The notes beneath the pieces were generated by a model. That model was not told the origin of the DNA. It did no database searches and saw only the letters and a list, made by a program, of their open reading frames with translations. Shown here piece by piece: positions 41,879 to 55,126 of a stretch of DNA of 64,000 nt. The DNA lies in contig PUDQ02000066.1 in assembly GCA_002964805.2 (NCBI GenBank), forward strand, positions 1 through 64,000. Reading direction: 5' to 3'. Every line of letters starts with the position of its first letter. Within the stretch, counting starts at the first letter, position 1. Source of the stretch: Trametes villosa. Its lineage: Eukaryota; Basidiomycota; Agaricomycetes; Polyporales; Polyporaceae. A program made the position numbers and the translations under genes.

Positions 41879-44800
41879 CGTGGTCGGGATGGAGAACGTA
41901 CCGTACATTCGCACTCCCCGCGACATCTTATACACTCAAGTATTGCATATAGTGCCCGAACCGCGGTTAACTGCAGTCTCGGCACATCAGTGCCACCCTA
42001 CTTGCAGTGCAACGGCAGGGGTGAACAACATCGGATATGGCTCTAGATGATAGACGTAGAGCCTTCGGAGCGGCGCGGCTCGGGTCTCTTCGCGGACTTG
42101 AGTGGAGGCTACGCACCGCCCAGTGAGGATGAGATGCTCACCAGGTGCTGAGCGCGAACGCATATTCCAAGGCTAGCATGTAGCGTACCGAAGAAGTGAT
42201 GAGGAGCCAATTGAAAGCTAAAACCGTTTACTGGAAGTCGCGCATACGAGGCTGCCTCTTCGTGTGAGGGTGAGAGGTGCGTGAGCCTTGCTTGAGTACT
42301 TGTCTTAGGGTGTTCGTTTCCGCAGGTTGCTTCCACGGGACGCCGCGGCTTTTTCATGGTACTGCCACAGCAATGTAATTGGTTCTCCGGAACGCTCGCA
42401 CCTGCGACGCGCCGCACCTGAGTCCGAAGAGAAATCTGTGAGGAAGGCTATACGTGCAGGGGCGCTGGGGACACCTCTCGCGGGATAGCTACCGACGTCT
42501 CCAAGGTGTGCTATGATTTCTCATGCAAGGCGCGCACCTATGCAGGAGACCGACCAGCGTCCTCGGACATTGACGGGCAGGCAATATCGGGATGGGGAGC
42601 TATGCCACATGCACAGCCAACGGCCTTCAGATGCTCGAGGCGATCCAGCCCCGTCGCACTGGAAATGCTTGAAAACGAAAGCGGCGGTCAGTACCCGCTT
42701 GCATTGATGAGGGTTCTAGTGGTAACCTCTTACTCCAATATCTCGCGATTGAACCTACGCACGGCCTCAATATAGCGGAGAGGGTGTAGCGCAGCTTCAA
42801 CGCTTCTCCATAGGATGAGTCTCAGTCTATTGCGGAACGGCGATGGTCTGCCAGCATTCGCGCGTACTCGAGTGCGAATAGGAGTAGCCGATGTATATAG
42901 ATTTCGCTTGACAGGTACGCCGACAAGGTGCACCTACCGCCGCCTCCCAAGGCTCATCGGCCCGCCGTGCCCACCCGCATGGAAACTACGACACTTCGTA
43001 ACGCCAGGCCGGACCTTGTATGCGATGACATACCGCCTCGTATCTGTGAACGCTATCAGTATGCTTCTTAAGATCTCTTCCCAGGAGCGTGAACGTACCT
43101 TGCCCTGTTTGCGCTATGGCTTTCGAAATCGCGCGCCTGGGTGCAGGATCGATAACTCGGGCGTATGCCCGCAGGCCAGTTCCCGCTTCGGTGAAGGCGA
43201 CCGTGCCTTTCAGCCCAGCCTGTCGCGAAAGGGCCTGCCCTGGTCAGCCGTCCGACACAGCCGGAAAGTGTGCTTCCCCTTTCTACGGCAAAAGCTCCCC
43301 TCGTCATCGAAGCTGCGGCTGAAAGACTCGTGGCCGGAGGCCGTCGAACTCAGCGTGTCGGCACCAGTCTCGCTCTCACAGCGCGAGCCAAACGACCTTC
43401 CTGCAAAACGTTGTGGCGTCATCTAACTCAAAACCTACCGCACCGCATCCGAGCCGTGCTGCCACGATATGTTGCTCGGGCACTTTCAGCAGCATTCTGG
43501 CGGCATTCCAGCCGCCACCCGGAGGTGCGATAGCCTCGGTGCCTCCCAGCCTCACGTCGAGCGAATGAAAGACCGGCGTTCCTCGAAGCTGGGACGGCAC
43601 CGAGCTCAGGTCCGGCACGCACGGTGTCAGTGGGTGCGCGCAGTACGGCCAGAAGGACAAGGGAGCAACATAACATCGTGTGTAGCCCGGAGATAGAAGG
43701 AGACGCTGCTTCAGCCTCCGACGGCGGACTTGCAGGAACACCGGATCTGTCAGGGACGCAGGGGAGATGGGTGCGCCGCCCAGGGCCAGAACCACAAGAC
43801 AGCATCCAGCAGGGCGCGCCGAAGAAGAAGACGGCGGCGTGGCTGACGGGTTGAACGGCGACAGACAGCGTCTTGCAGAGAGTGCTGTCAGACTCATAGC
43901 GTGTTGCTAGCAGCGCTGGGTGTAGCGCGCGATGGGTCAGCGCTCGCCGGCGTAAGCCGCGTGTGTACGCGATGCATAAGAAACGCGCTGGCAGAACCGG
44001 TGTGGGTGGAGTGGAAGCACGCGCGTCGACGCGTGAGCAGCGCAGCGCGGGTGATGCCATGTTTCGGGGGCCAAGTACGTACGCGACGACGCGGGCACGG
44101 AAGTGAATGACGCGATCGATACGATGCAAAGCAGGCGAGCGCGGCGGCGTCTGAGCGTGTACAGGCTTGGCCGGGAAGAGGAAGAGGATGGATGAAGAAG
44201 GGCAAGGGCGGGCGTGCAGCGCGGAGGGGGAAGGGGAGAGGGCAGGAGGAAGGCACGGGCAGCTGATAAGGGGAAGGAAGGCCGACAATGCGGCGGCAAG
44301 GGACGCGACAAGCGTGATGGGTGCATCAGCGGTCTAGAGTTCCGATCTACGAGTCGATGTTAGAGGGCCCGATATATTCGACGGCCACGGAAACTGACGT
44401 GGGCGGACAAGGCCCGGCGGGACGGGAGGACAGAGGATGAGTACATAAGGTGGGGGTTGCGCACGCCCCGCACACCTGTTGGTTACTGCTTGGACCGGCT
44501 ATTTCGCGATATACCCGTCTGCTTTTCGCTGTCACGACATCTGGGCTGTCTACGGAGGGATCTCGGCGGACTGGCATTCACGGAACCTCGGGCGGAAGGT
44601 GCTGATCGCTCTGGTGCTGGGACAGGCAAGAGCGGGGGGATGCACGCACGTTGGTCGACGATTGCGGAGGCGGGGCGGGGCAAGGGCGCAGTGCTGCCGT
44701 TGGTGGAGGCGAGTTCGTCTGCGATTGGCCGGCTGTCACTCGGCGGCGGCGAACGAGGGCGGTCGGCGGGGGCACTGGCAGGGCCCAGCAGGCTGCGTGC

Positions 44801-45048
44801 CGCGGCGGCGATGGCGGACGAGGAGGAGGGGGCAGGGGCGGATGCGCGGGCGAGGATGCGGGAGCGACACCGACGATCTATCTGCGAGCCGATCCGGGAA
44901 GAAAGCTCGCCCAGCCGGGGAGAGGACGAGTTTGAGTGGACGACGGTGGAGGAGTGGCAGAGCCAGATTCAGACCGCGCCGCCCAGCCCGGTCAAGGCGA
45001 GAGCATCGATATCCCTCCCTTCGCCCGTTTCGGACTTTGCCTTCGAGG
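41879..45048. other. long region without a supported gene
   Basis: 3.2 kb. ORFs of 200-290 codons (42815-43426 plus; 43428-44288 minus) show no motif. An open frame at about 44640-45060 encodes charged low-complexity sequence with P-S-P-V-K but runs through the UGP1 TATA box, so it is at best an exon fragment of something unrecognised. Confidence 0.4.
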
Positions 45049-45056
45049 TATATAAA
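45049..45056 (+). promoter_or_regulatory. TATA box of UGP1
   Basis: TATATAAA, followed by a strongly CT-rich stretch (45080-45125), typical of highly expressed fungal genes. Confidence 0.65.
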
Positions 45057-45160
45057 CGTCATCACAGGCCACGGGCTCCCCCAGTCCGCTCCCTCTCCGC
45101 TCCCCTCCTTCCCCTCCTCATCTCGACCAACACCACAAAACCGATCCACATCAACCATCC

Positions 45161-45231
45161 GTGAGTCTCCTGTCCAGCTCGCTCTCTTGCTTTCTGCGCC
45201 CACCATCTCACCTCCAATCAAATTCGCGTAG
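45161..45231 (+). other. 5' UTR intron of UGP1
   Basis: GTGAGT donor at 45161 and CGCGTAG acceptor at 45231, four bases before the UGP1 ATG; 71 nt. Confidence 0.6.
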
Positions 45232-45235
45232 CACC

Positions 45236-47131
<1,896 letters not shown>

Positions 47132-50130
47132 ACGCGGCGTGCCCGTATATCTCGAGTCCGCCGAGCATGCTGCTCCCGCTTTACCCCCCTTCCACGCACC
47201 GGACGATGGACGCTTACCTTACGATATACTCGATACAGTTCTCCAGGCGCCGTCGCTTGCCCCTAGTCTCGACACCACCATGCACGATTCTTCCTTCCCG
47301 GCTCACGAAAACGTCTCTTCTGCGTTTGTTACGACACGTTACATAGATGGGTCGGCTCGCGGCACTTGCTTTGGATGGGAGGGGAAAGAGGTGCAATCAG
47401 CATTGATTCGATGACAGACGATGAGGAGGGCGACAAGCGTCAAAAAGAAGCGAAAGCAAGTGTATGTGTAGGTAGTCCAACAGGTGTGGTGATTTTCTGG
47501 TGTTTGGAGAGATGCATTGCTGCATTCGCTGTCACCCTGCTCGGTGTGCTGCGAGAGTAGTTTTGTGGGTGTATGCGCGCGCCAGGGAGACGCGTGCATG
47601 CTGGTCATCGAGCTTGTGGTCGCGATATGCCCAGGGCTGTCGGGATATGTTCAGTTATTCAAAAACGACGGGCATGGGGGAGCGGGACTTTGACAGTAGT
47701 AGGTCGTGGCCAGTTACCTCAAACCAAGTCGAACTGTAGCGAAGATAAACCAGAGTAGGCGATTACAAGCGTCGACTAGTGTAGACGCCTTGCAGCATGG
47801 AGGGAAGGTGGCAGCTGTGTTGTCGGAGGAGCGCATGCAAACTTGTCCAAGATTGATGCAGACGAGAGTGGGCGAAGTCGGAAGCCATCGCGGCCGTGCC
47901 AGTGAACACGAGAGATTTGCGTCGCAGACACTGCCTAGGATGCCATCCGTAAGGAGCTTCCAGGGTTGCGGTCCAAGTGTTAGGTGGATAAGAAGCAGCT
48001 AGTCGAGGTTAGCCTTGCAAAGGTCGCTCGCGAACCGTGGATGATAGCCGTAACTGGGAGTTTATTAGCACCGCTATAAATGCATGATCACTTACCTTCT
48101 CGCCGTCTCCCGGACGCTGACTCTACATAACATTGCGCAGGTCCGGGGTGCATGCTTCGAGCCCCAAAGAGACAGGCAGTGGTGACGCATCGGTAGCAGC
48201 AGCATGGCGGAGCAGCGGCGTTGAGTGGCCTTCCGACGGTGCCAAGACCACTAGTGCACCCAACGTAGCTCGCATAGATAGTGGTCCAGTCCTACGCGGA
48301 CGGCGGGGAACGAGACTAGGTGGAGCTTAAGGGCGCGGCATAAAGATGAGACCGCGGGTCAGCTGGTGCGGCCGACAGAGAATTGGCCATGCGTACCGGC
48401 CACGAGACCGCGAGCTGTCGATGATTGCACGGCGCGTGGAGAACCTAGCGGCGCCCCCGCCGGCCTGGGTCTTCGGCGGCGAAGCCCCATGCTGGGAAGC
48501 CCGCGCAATGGGTGGTCGACGCACGATACTGCAGCTGAGAAGACCTTCGCGCCCCCGGGTGGGTGGAGGGCGGACGTCCGAGATAAGGGCGCTGCCTCCA
48601 TTTGTCTCGTGCGTAGCCGAGCACCACCTCTGTGGGGGTCATTGTGAAGTTACCGAGCTGTCGTATCGAGGCATGAACGCACGGCTCGGGAGCCTGCGTC
48701 GACGGCGTGGGTGGTGATGGTGCCTGTGTGCGCCATACGCCGCGCCAGGGCCTCCCTTGAGACAGGCACGGCAGAGTAGGAAGGTGAACGTGCTGAGTAG
48801 CGTTGGCAGCGTGGTGCGGGCGGAGGCAAACGGCCATGCGACGGGGCCGCGGGCAGACATCACCTTGGACCTACAATGGACTTGTAGTGAGCGGTGGGAT
48901 AACTCCCGATAGGACTTAGCAATCATAATCACCAACAACCGACGACGATAACTGCATCGTAGCTGCTTTACTGGTGCTTGTTCGCTTCATGAACACTTAT
49001 CGGCTCCGGCGTGCTCTCGACCACCGTACGTAACGTCGCGGCGTGGTACAGGCCCCGCGCGTTCACTTGCGCAACCTTGACCGCAAGCACACGCACTCCA
49101 CCGGGCGAGAAGCAAGGGTGGAGGGGCGGGGCATCGCGACGCCCGTCCGACAGCCTTCGAAAACCGCGCGGGCAGGTCACGGACGCGGGCACGATGCGTC
49201 CGACGAGCGCACGAAGCACGCCTCTACGCCGAACGCAGACGGTCGAAGCAGCGCGCGCCCTGCGTCCTCCTAGGCCGACGACAGACGCCGCGCGCCAGGG
49301 GCCCGTGATGTCGTGATGTCGAACGAGTGAGAATGCGAGAACGGCGGTGCGCGCCGGACTTCCACGCGGGCGCGACGGGGCGTTGAATACAGAAGCGGCG
49401 CCGTCTGACGAGGAATATCCGAGCCGACGGAAGGACTTTCTCGGCCTTGCCCTTTTCGACGTACGGGGAGGTTGTTTGCGTGCTGAGCGGTGTTCATGCC
49501 GTCCTTCAGCCTTCAGGAGAGTGAAGGTTCTCTCTGAGCGCAATACGCGCACTATTGAAACATGAGCCGGCCATCCGACGTCAAGCCTTGTCAGGTTGGG
49601 AATGTGCAACTTGCGATATCGGAGCGCCCCCGGCCGCGCGACCTGTGACTTGTATGCATCACCGTCTCTTACGTGCGCAGAGGGGTCGGATACCTTTGTA
49701 GGCTTAGGTTCAAGATGGCCTAATCTCGAGCAGTCGGCGGAGTCGGAAGATGTCATGTCGAGCGAGGGTTGCGGTCAATGTCGCCATGGCGAGTATCGAG
49801 AGCAGCACAGCGAGCAATGGCTTCTCTTCAACCTTGAGGACACCTGACCTAGATAACACTTGAGTGTACCGATGGTTGCGCATCACGACATTGCCCGGAC
49901 GGCGGACTGGGATCGGTCGCCAGAAGACTCGAGAGCAGATCCAGATTACTGTACAGATAAATATAAAGCAGAGCCGAAGCTTGTATGCGTCCGATCCGAG
50001 CACTACGACGTCTCTCCGTCTAAGCCACGGACATGTCGTTAGCCACAGTCTAGAAGCTCGATGGCTGCGGAAACGGGCTCACCAGGGGTTCTGCCAACAT
50101 GATCTCACCGCGAGCTCCTATGAGCTGCGA
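47132..50130. other. long region without a supported gene
   Basis: 3 kb between the UGP1 stop and the Mks1-like gene. The longest ORF (48968-49756, minus, 262 codons) has an Arg/Ser/Pro composition and no motif; I treat it as chance in GC-rich DNA. Confidence 0.45.
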
Positions 50131-51649
50131 TCACCTGCGCTGCTTCGCGCGGATAACCCGGTCATATGACTCCGAAATCGGGTTGCGGTATGCTAGCACG
50201 GTGAGGTGTGCGCTAAGGTATGGTGGAGGAAGGAGTGGGTGTATGCTTTCGAGCGCCGCGTGCTGTTCTTGCGGAGCGAAGTAGGCCGTGATTTGCACGG
50301 GTGTTCGTGGCGGGGACGGCGTGGAGCGTAACGTGAAGTTCGTCAACGCCGCGATAGAAGAGCTGGACGAGATGGTCGAAAGTGTCCTCTGACGATCGTG
50401 GGTTGCCCGACTTGTGCTCTTGTCCACAGTCGGCTGAGCGGGAAGAGTGGCCGTGGAGCGCGTAGAAGAAGTCGAGGTGCGGCGCAGCTGCCTATGCGCA
50501 GGAGATGACGAAGAGGGCGATGAGAGGTTGGGCGAAGCCGACGTGGTCCGTATGCTCGTCGGGGAGCCCGCACGCAGACTAGAAGGTGAGGAAGAGGTGG
50601 CCGACATCTGACCAGAGGCAGAGTCGGGCAGCACCGTCGCGAGAGGCGCCAAAGGCGCGGGCTTTGCCGTGCCAAAGCCTTGGCCGTACGAGTGACCACG
50701 GATGAGTGGGTGGGGCCTGAGCGGATGCGCGTCTGATCGACTGTTGATCGAGTGCGTAGAAGGTGGACGGGTCATGGACTGTCGTTTGGGTGCGATGTCG
50801 GGGGACAATCTGCGTGGGGGAGAGTGCGTTTCTGAGCGGGCCTTGCTGACAGGGGGCGTGGGCGTGGGTGTGGTGATCTGAATGGCTGGTTCTGGGCGAC
50901 GCTGATCATGCTGCGTTTGGTTCGCGAAGTAGTTCTCCTGCGGTGGTCTTTCTGGTGCAGCGTAATCGCGCGCAGTTGGAGCGAGTGGTTGCTGGGACGG
51001 TCGTGCGGTATCGACACGAGGCAGTGGAGGCGGCGCAGCTCTGGGCGTAGCTACATCGTGGACGGCGGCGTCGTGAACAGAGGGGCCAGCCTGAATAGCC
51101 TGACCATGTGCGGGAAGAGCCATGAGTCGCTGATTGAGCTCCTCTACCGGTGTGTTCTCGGAGTCCGATCCGTCGAGAGGGGTTGCTGCGCCGCTCTCGC
51201 TAGACACCCAGTCGTCCTCGTCGTCGGGCTCGTCCGGGCTAGATATGGAGAAGTCCACCTTCTGCTTCGCGCCGGTCTGCTTCGCCGCGCCATTGGGAGT
51301 AGGTGCGCGCCGTAACGCCGCTGGCTGGAGGTTGTCTCTTGACTGCACACGAACGCCGCTGTTTGTCCGCAGATATTGGGAGCTAGGGTTGCGCGCGCTA
51401 GGCTGTGCGTAGCGCAGATTTTTGAAGCCCATGAGGGGACTATTTCGAAGGATCGTCGAAGGGTAAAAGGGGACACACCTCGTGATGAAAGTGGGAGGAC
51501 TTCTTCGCTTTATCAGCAGCCACACGCTGCTGGGGCGGCGGGTCTTTCTGGGTAAACTGGAGATTCAGACCAAGCTTAGAAGAGCCACCAGAAGACGATC
51601 GAGCGTGTGCGCGGAGCTGGCCGCTGGGTCGATGAGCTTTGGCGGGCAT
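50131..51649 (-). CDS. disordered fungal protein, Mks1-like N-terminus, 493 aa
   Basis: Two exons, 51649-51477 and 51439-50131, joined through a GT|GTGTCC donor; the sum is divisible by three. The first exon holds the only ordered-looking motif, S-S-K-L-G-L-N-L-Q-F-T-Q-K-D-P, near residue 30, which I associate with fungal Mks1/DUF-type regulators of nitrogen and retrograde signalling. The remainder is low complexity, rich in Ser, Pro, Thr and Ala, with an acidic patch (D-E-P-D-D-E-D-D-W-V-S-S-E-S-G) and many S-P/T-P sites. Probably a phosphoregulated scaffold; the family link is tentative. Divergent from UTP6. Confidence 0.65.
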
Positions 51650-52098
51650 GGTGGTGGTAAGGAGATGAGATAGGTGAAGCAGATGTTGGTGGAGACCTCG
51701 CGCTTACAAGCGCGAGCGTCTCGGGGCGGACTTGCCGGGATTCGAACCCGCACAGCTCCGCCACCAGCATATCCGAGCCGCGGTATCCGAGTCGTTCTGC
51801 TGTGTGGTCCTCTGTATCTGGATACGTTTGACACGTCCAATGAGTGGATATCCTGACAAGAAAACCCCAGACGTTCCATAGCTGTAATCCTCGGAGCACT
51901 CAGCTGTCCCGCAGTCCGTGTCGAGGCCTAGGCTGATGGTACTCCAGCATGGGCGCTTCGATGAGGTAATGTCACGTGGGCTAGCCAGAATTTCCTGCGC
52001 GATCGAGTTCGGGCAAGCGCCCGCAACTCTGCTCAGTGCTTTGCTGCATCTGGGCTCCCTACCTCTGCTTTAACACACTACACGCCGCGATAATCAAC
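51650..52098. other. divergent promoter of Mks1-like gene and UTP6
   Basis: 450 bp; contains the tRNA-like relic at 51727-51775. No other feature seen. Confidence 0.5.
51727..51775 (-). other. tRNA-like relic with D-arm and T-arm but no anticodon arm
   Basis: Reading the minus strand: a GGATAT/AAGTCC near-acceptor stem (one A-A mismatch), a GCT..AGC hairpin with a GG-containing loop like a D arm, then GCGGG-TTCGAAT-CCCGG like a T arm with a B box. Anticodon arm and variable loop are absent, so it is not a functional standard tRNA. Confidence 0.35.
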
Positions 52099-55000
52099 AT
52101 GGAGAGGGTACAGTTTCAGCAAGAGCAGGTGCGCGTTGGGCTATATGATGGGGGAACATGTACTCACAACACTACGCCCAGATGCTCGCAGAGCTCAAGG
52201 ACCTCGTCCAGAAGGGCCTGTTCACACAAGTGCGTCTTCAACCCGGCTGCAAGCTATCATTGGAGCTACGTTGTAATTGACCGGCAGCGCCGTGCGCACA
52301 GAAAGAGGTCAAGCAGATCATGCAAAAGCGTACCGCGTTCGAGACTGCGCTAGTCCGGCGGATACCCAAGAAGGCCGACTTCTTGCGTTACGCGACCTAC
52401 GAGATGGGCCTAGAGGCACTCCGGAGAAAGCGGGTAGAACGCCTCAGTACGTGACTCTGTTAACAAGCTATGAAAGTCAGTGTCTAACGGACGCCTTGCG
52501 GGTTATAGAACTACAGAAGGGCGCGCCCTCCATCTCCGACTACGCGCTGGTCAAGAGGCAGTTCCAGATCTTTGAGCGGGCCCTGAAGAAGTTCAAGGGC
52601 GATGTCGGCCTTTGGATACAGTACATCCAAGTCGCGAAGAGAGAGGGGGCGCGAGCCCTTGTGGGACGGATAACTGCGAGGTGCGGCATATTCACTGATG
52701 GAGGTCAAGTCGGGGCCCTAACCCCGCTTCAGAGCATTGCAGCTGCACCCAAACGTCCCTGCGCTCTATGTCCTGGCCGCGTCACATGAACTCGAACATC
52801 TGTCTCCTTCCGCTGCCCGCGCCTTGCTGCAGCGAGGACTGCGGTTAAACGCAGACAGCGTCGAGATGTGGCGGGAGTATGTGAAGATGGAGCTGAACTT
52901 CGTTGAAAGTCTGCGACGACGATGGAGTGTCCTTGGGATCGACACGAAGGGAAAGGGCAAGGAGGCAAGCAAATCGAAAAAGGGTAAGCTGAGTCTGGCA
53001 GGCAGCGGAGATGAAAGTGGGCTGGAGGACGACGTCGACGTTGAGGCGGACGGTATGGACGTCGATGCCCAGGAGGAGGACCTTGGCGAAGACGAAGCTG
53101 CCCGGAAACAGATCATGGACGGTGCAATCGTCAAAGCCGTTATCTCGAACGCGGTACAAGGTGTGCTCTTGTCCCGACGTTAAACCTTGACACGAGTCTC
53201 ACGACCCTCAACAGCAATACCCAAGATTGAGCTGTTCAATTCCCTACACGAACTTATCTCAACGTACCCTTCTCCACCTCCCCTGCGCGAATCCCTCCTC
53301 GACCACTTACATGCCCTCATCCGAAACACCCTCCCGTCTCACCCCGCCGCAATCAAGCTCGCTGCCACGCGGTATCTCTCCGATAACCTCTCCGGCGGGC
53401 AACTTGTGGACGAACTGAAAGTCGCAAACGATGCGCTCTCCGAGGCCGTGAGAACAAGCGCGGGCGAAGCGAGAGAAGGTGTGGCGCGTGTGTACGCCGG
53501 CTTTATTGAGGAGTGGTGCGGGAAAGCCGTCGATGACAGCTTGGTGAGTTCCTCCCTTGTCTCCTCCGCTCCCCCGTGGTGCTGGGACATTCACTGTGCC
53601 TCCCGGGAAATTTTGACCGGTTTGGCACGCCGTCCGAGGCCTTCGATGTTGCTCCGCCGGCTTCATGTTTCGGTTCCATCACTTCTATCCGTCGACGATG
53701 CTTCTTGTTGCCCTCGCGCGTCCTCTGTTTCGCGCACTCATGTACGCCGCGCCTTCGATCAGCTCTTATGAACTGCTCGTCGATGCCCATCAGTACCCAG
53801 CCCATGCTCCGCGCGCCCGCATCCGGTGCAGGCGCGTTCCTTCACATGGACGATGATGCTCACACACATGCTCTCTCCTGACAGAAAGCCTTCCTCATCA
53901 CGTCGTTGCACCTCCTGATCCAGCAACTGGCCTCCCCCCTCCCGTCGGCCTTGCTTGCGGCGCATGTCCGGCTGCTCGTGCGCCACTATGCGTCCCTCGG
54001 CTCCGCGCTCCTCCCGCCCAAGGTGAACAGCCCGGAAAAGATACTGCATGTCTCCCGCAAGTACACCACCCGCGCGCCATCGAGCGCGGCCGTGTGGCTC
54101 GCGCGTTTGGATGCGGAAAAGCACTTCGCCAAGCCGGAGGACGTCGAGCGCGCCTGGTCCGCGGCCCGAGAGAAAGTCGAGGGCGACGGCCTGGAGGACG
54201 TCTGGCTCTGGGGCCTCGGGGCGCAAGACGTACGATCGCCAGCCGCGCATTCGCTTTCACATCTGGACGCCCCCGCGACGTCGACGCAGCAAGACGGCCA
54301 TGATCACGCCGGGCAGAGTCCCATGCGGGATGTGGAGGTGCTGGAGGTGCGTGCGCAGCGTGATCGTCCTTACGCGGGCCGGCTTTGCTCACCGAGGCAC
54401 CGGTGCGGTCCCCCCCACGCGCCTATTCAATTTGCACAGCATTTGCTGCCCGAGAGCAAGCGGATCCGGGAGCCGGCGGCGGCGGACGCGATCCACGAGG
54501 TGCTGCTGATGCGGTACGCAGCCGCCACGCACCGTGCGCTGCTCCTCGAGCACGCCCGCGACCATCTGGATCAGATCGCGGACGCGCCGTCGACGCCCGC
54601 GTTCGCTCGTCGCGCCGGCGACACCTCGGAAGCACATGCTCCGCCGCCCCGCAATCGGGGTGCGCAGCAGGTGCAGCGGCCCACCCCGCAACGCGGTCAG
54701 CAACGCGCCGCGCCACCGACAGGCGCCATTGCGCTGGCCGAGGCGCGCCTCGCACGCGTGCGGCGCCTCGGGGCCGCGCACACGCCCTCCGCGCGGGTGT
54801 GGGCTGAAGTGTTCCGGCAGGAGTGCAGCTGGGACGACGACTCTGCGGCGGGCGCGAGCGCGAACGCGCGCGTGCTTGCTGCGGTGTACGAGTTCTGGCG
54901 GCAGGGCGACGGGGTGGAGGCGACCGCCGCGTGGGCGGGGTGGCTGCTGCGGAATGGCAGGGGCAAGGACGCGGTCGCGGTCGTCGGGCGCGCACGGAGC

Positions 55001-55126
55001 GTCCTCGGGGAGCAGGCGGGAGAGGAGGTCGAGGGGCGGTGGAAGGCGGTTCTAGATGGGCCCGCCGACGCGGATGGGGTTGACGTCGGGGACGGCGACG
55101 CGGATGTTACGGGCGGGGAGCCGTAG
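52099..55126 (+). CDS. UTP6: U3 snoRNA-associated protein 6 (SSU processome)
   Basis: The first exon 52099-52128 reads M-E-R-V-Q-F-Q-Q-E-Q. The second continues M-L-A-E-L-K-D-L-V-Q-K-G-L-F, and the third (from about 52303) K-E-V-K-Q-I-M-Q-K-R-T, the diagnostic Utp6 start. Half-a-TPR (HAT) repeats follow: F-E-R-A-L-K-K-F, W-I-Q-Y-I, H-P-N-V-P-A-L-Y-V-L-A-A, M-W-R-E-Y-V-K-M-E-L. After an acidic insert (S-G-D-E-S-G near 53010) more helical repeats run to the TAG at 55124-55126. Several exon joins in the last kilobase (54230-54430) are uncertain, and Arg/Ala-rich stretches there may be introns. Utp6 is part of UtpB in the 90S pre-ribosome and is needed for 18S rRNA processing in the nucleolus. 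Confidence 0.85.

Noticed and set aside
43428..44288. 286-codon minus-strand ORF
   Set aside because: No motif, overlapping equally long ORFs in other frames, composition expected of GC-rich noncoding DNA.
44457..45164. Charged low-complexity ORF upstream of UGP1
   Set aside because: Runs through the UGP1 TATA box and leader; no recognisable domain or start.
48968..49756. 262-codon minus-strand ORF
   Set aside because: Arg/Ser/Pro-rich, no motif, opposed by ORFs on the other strand.
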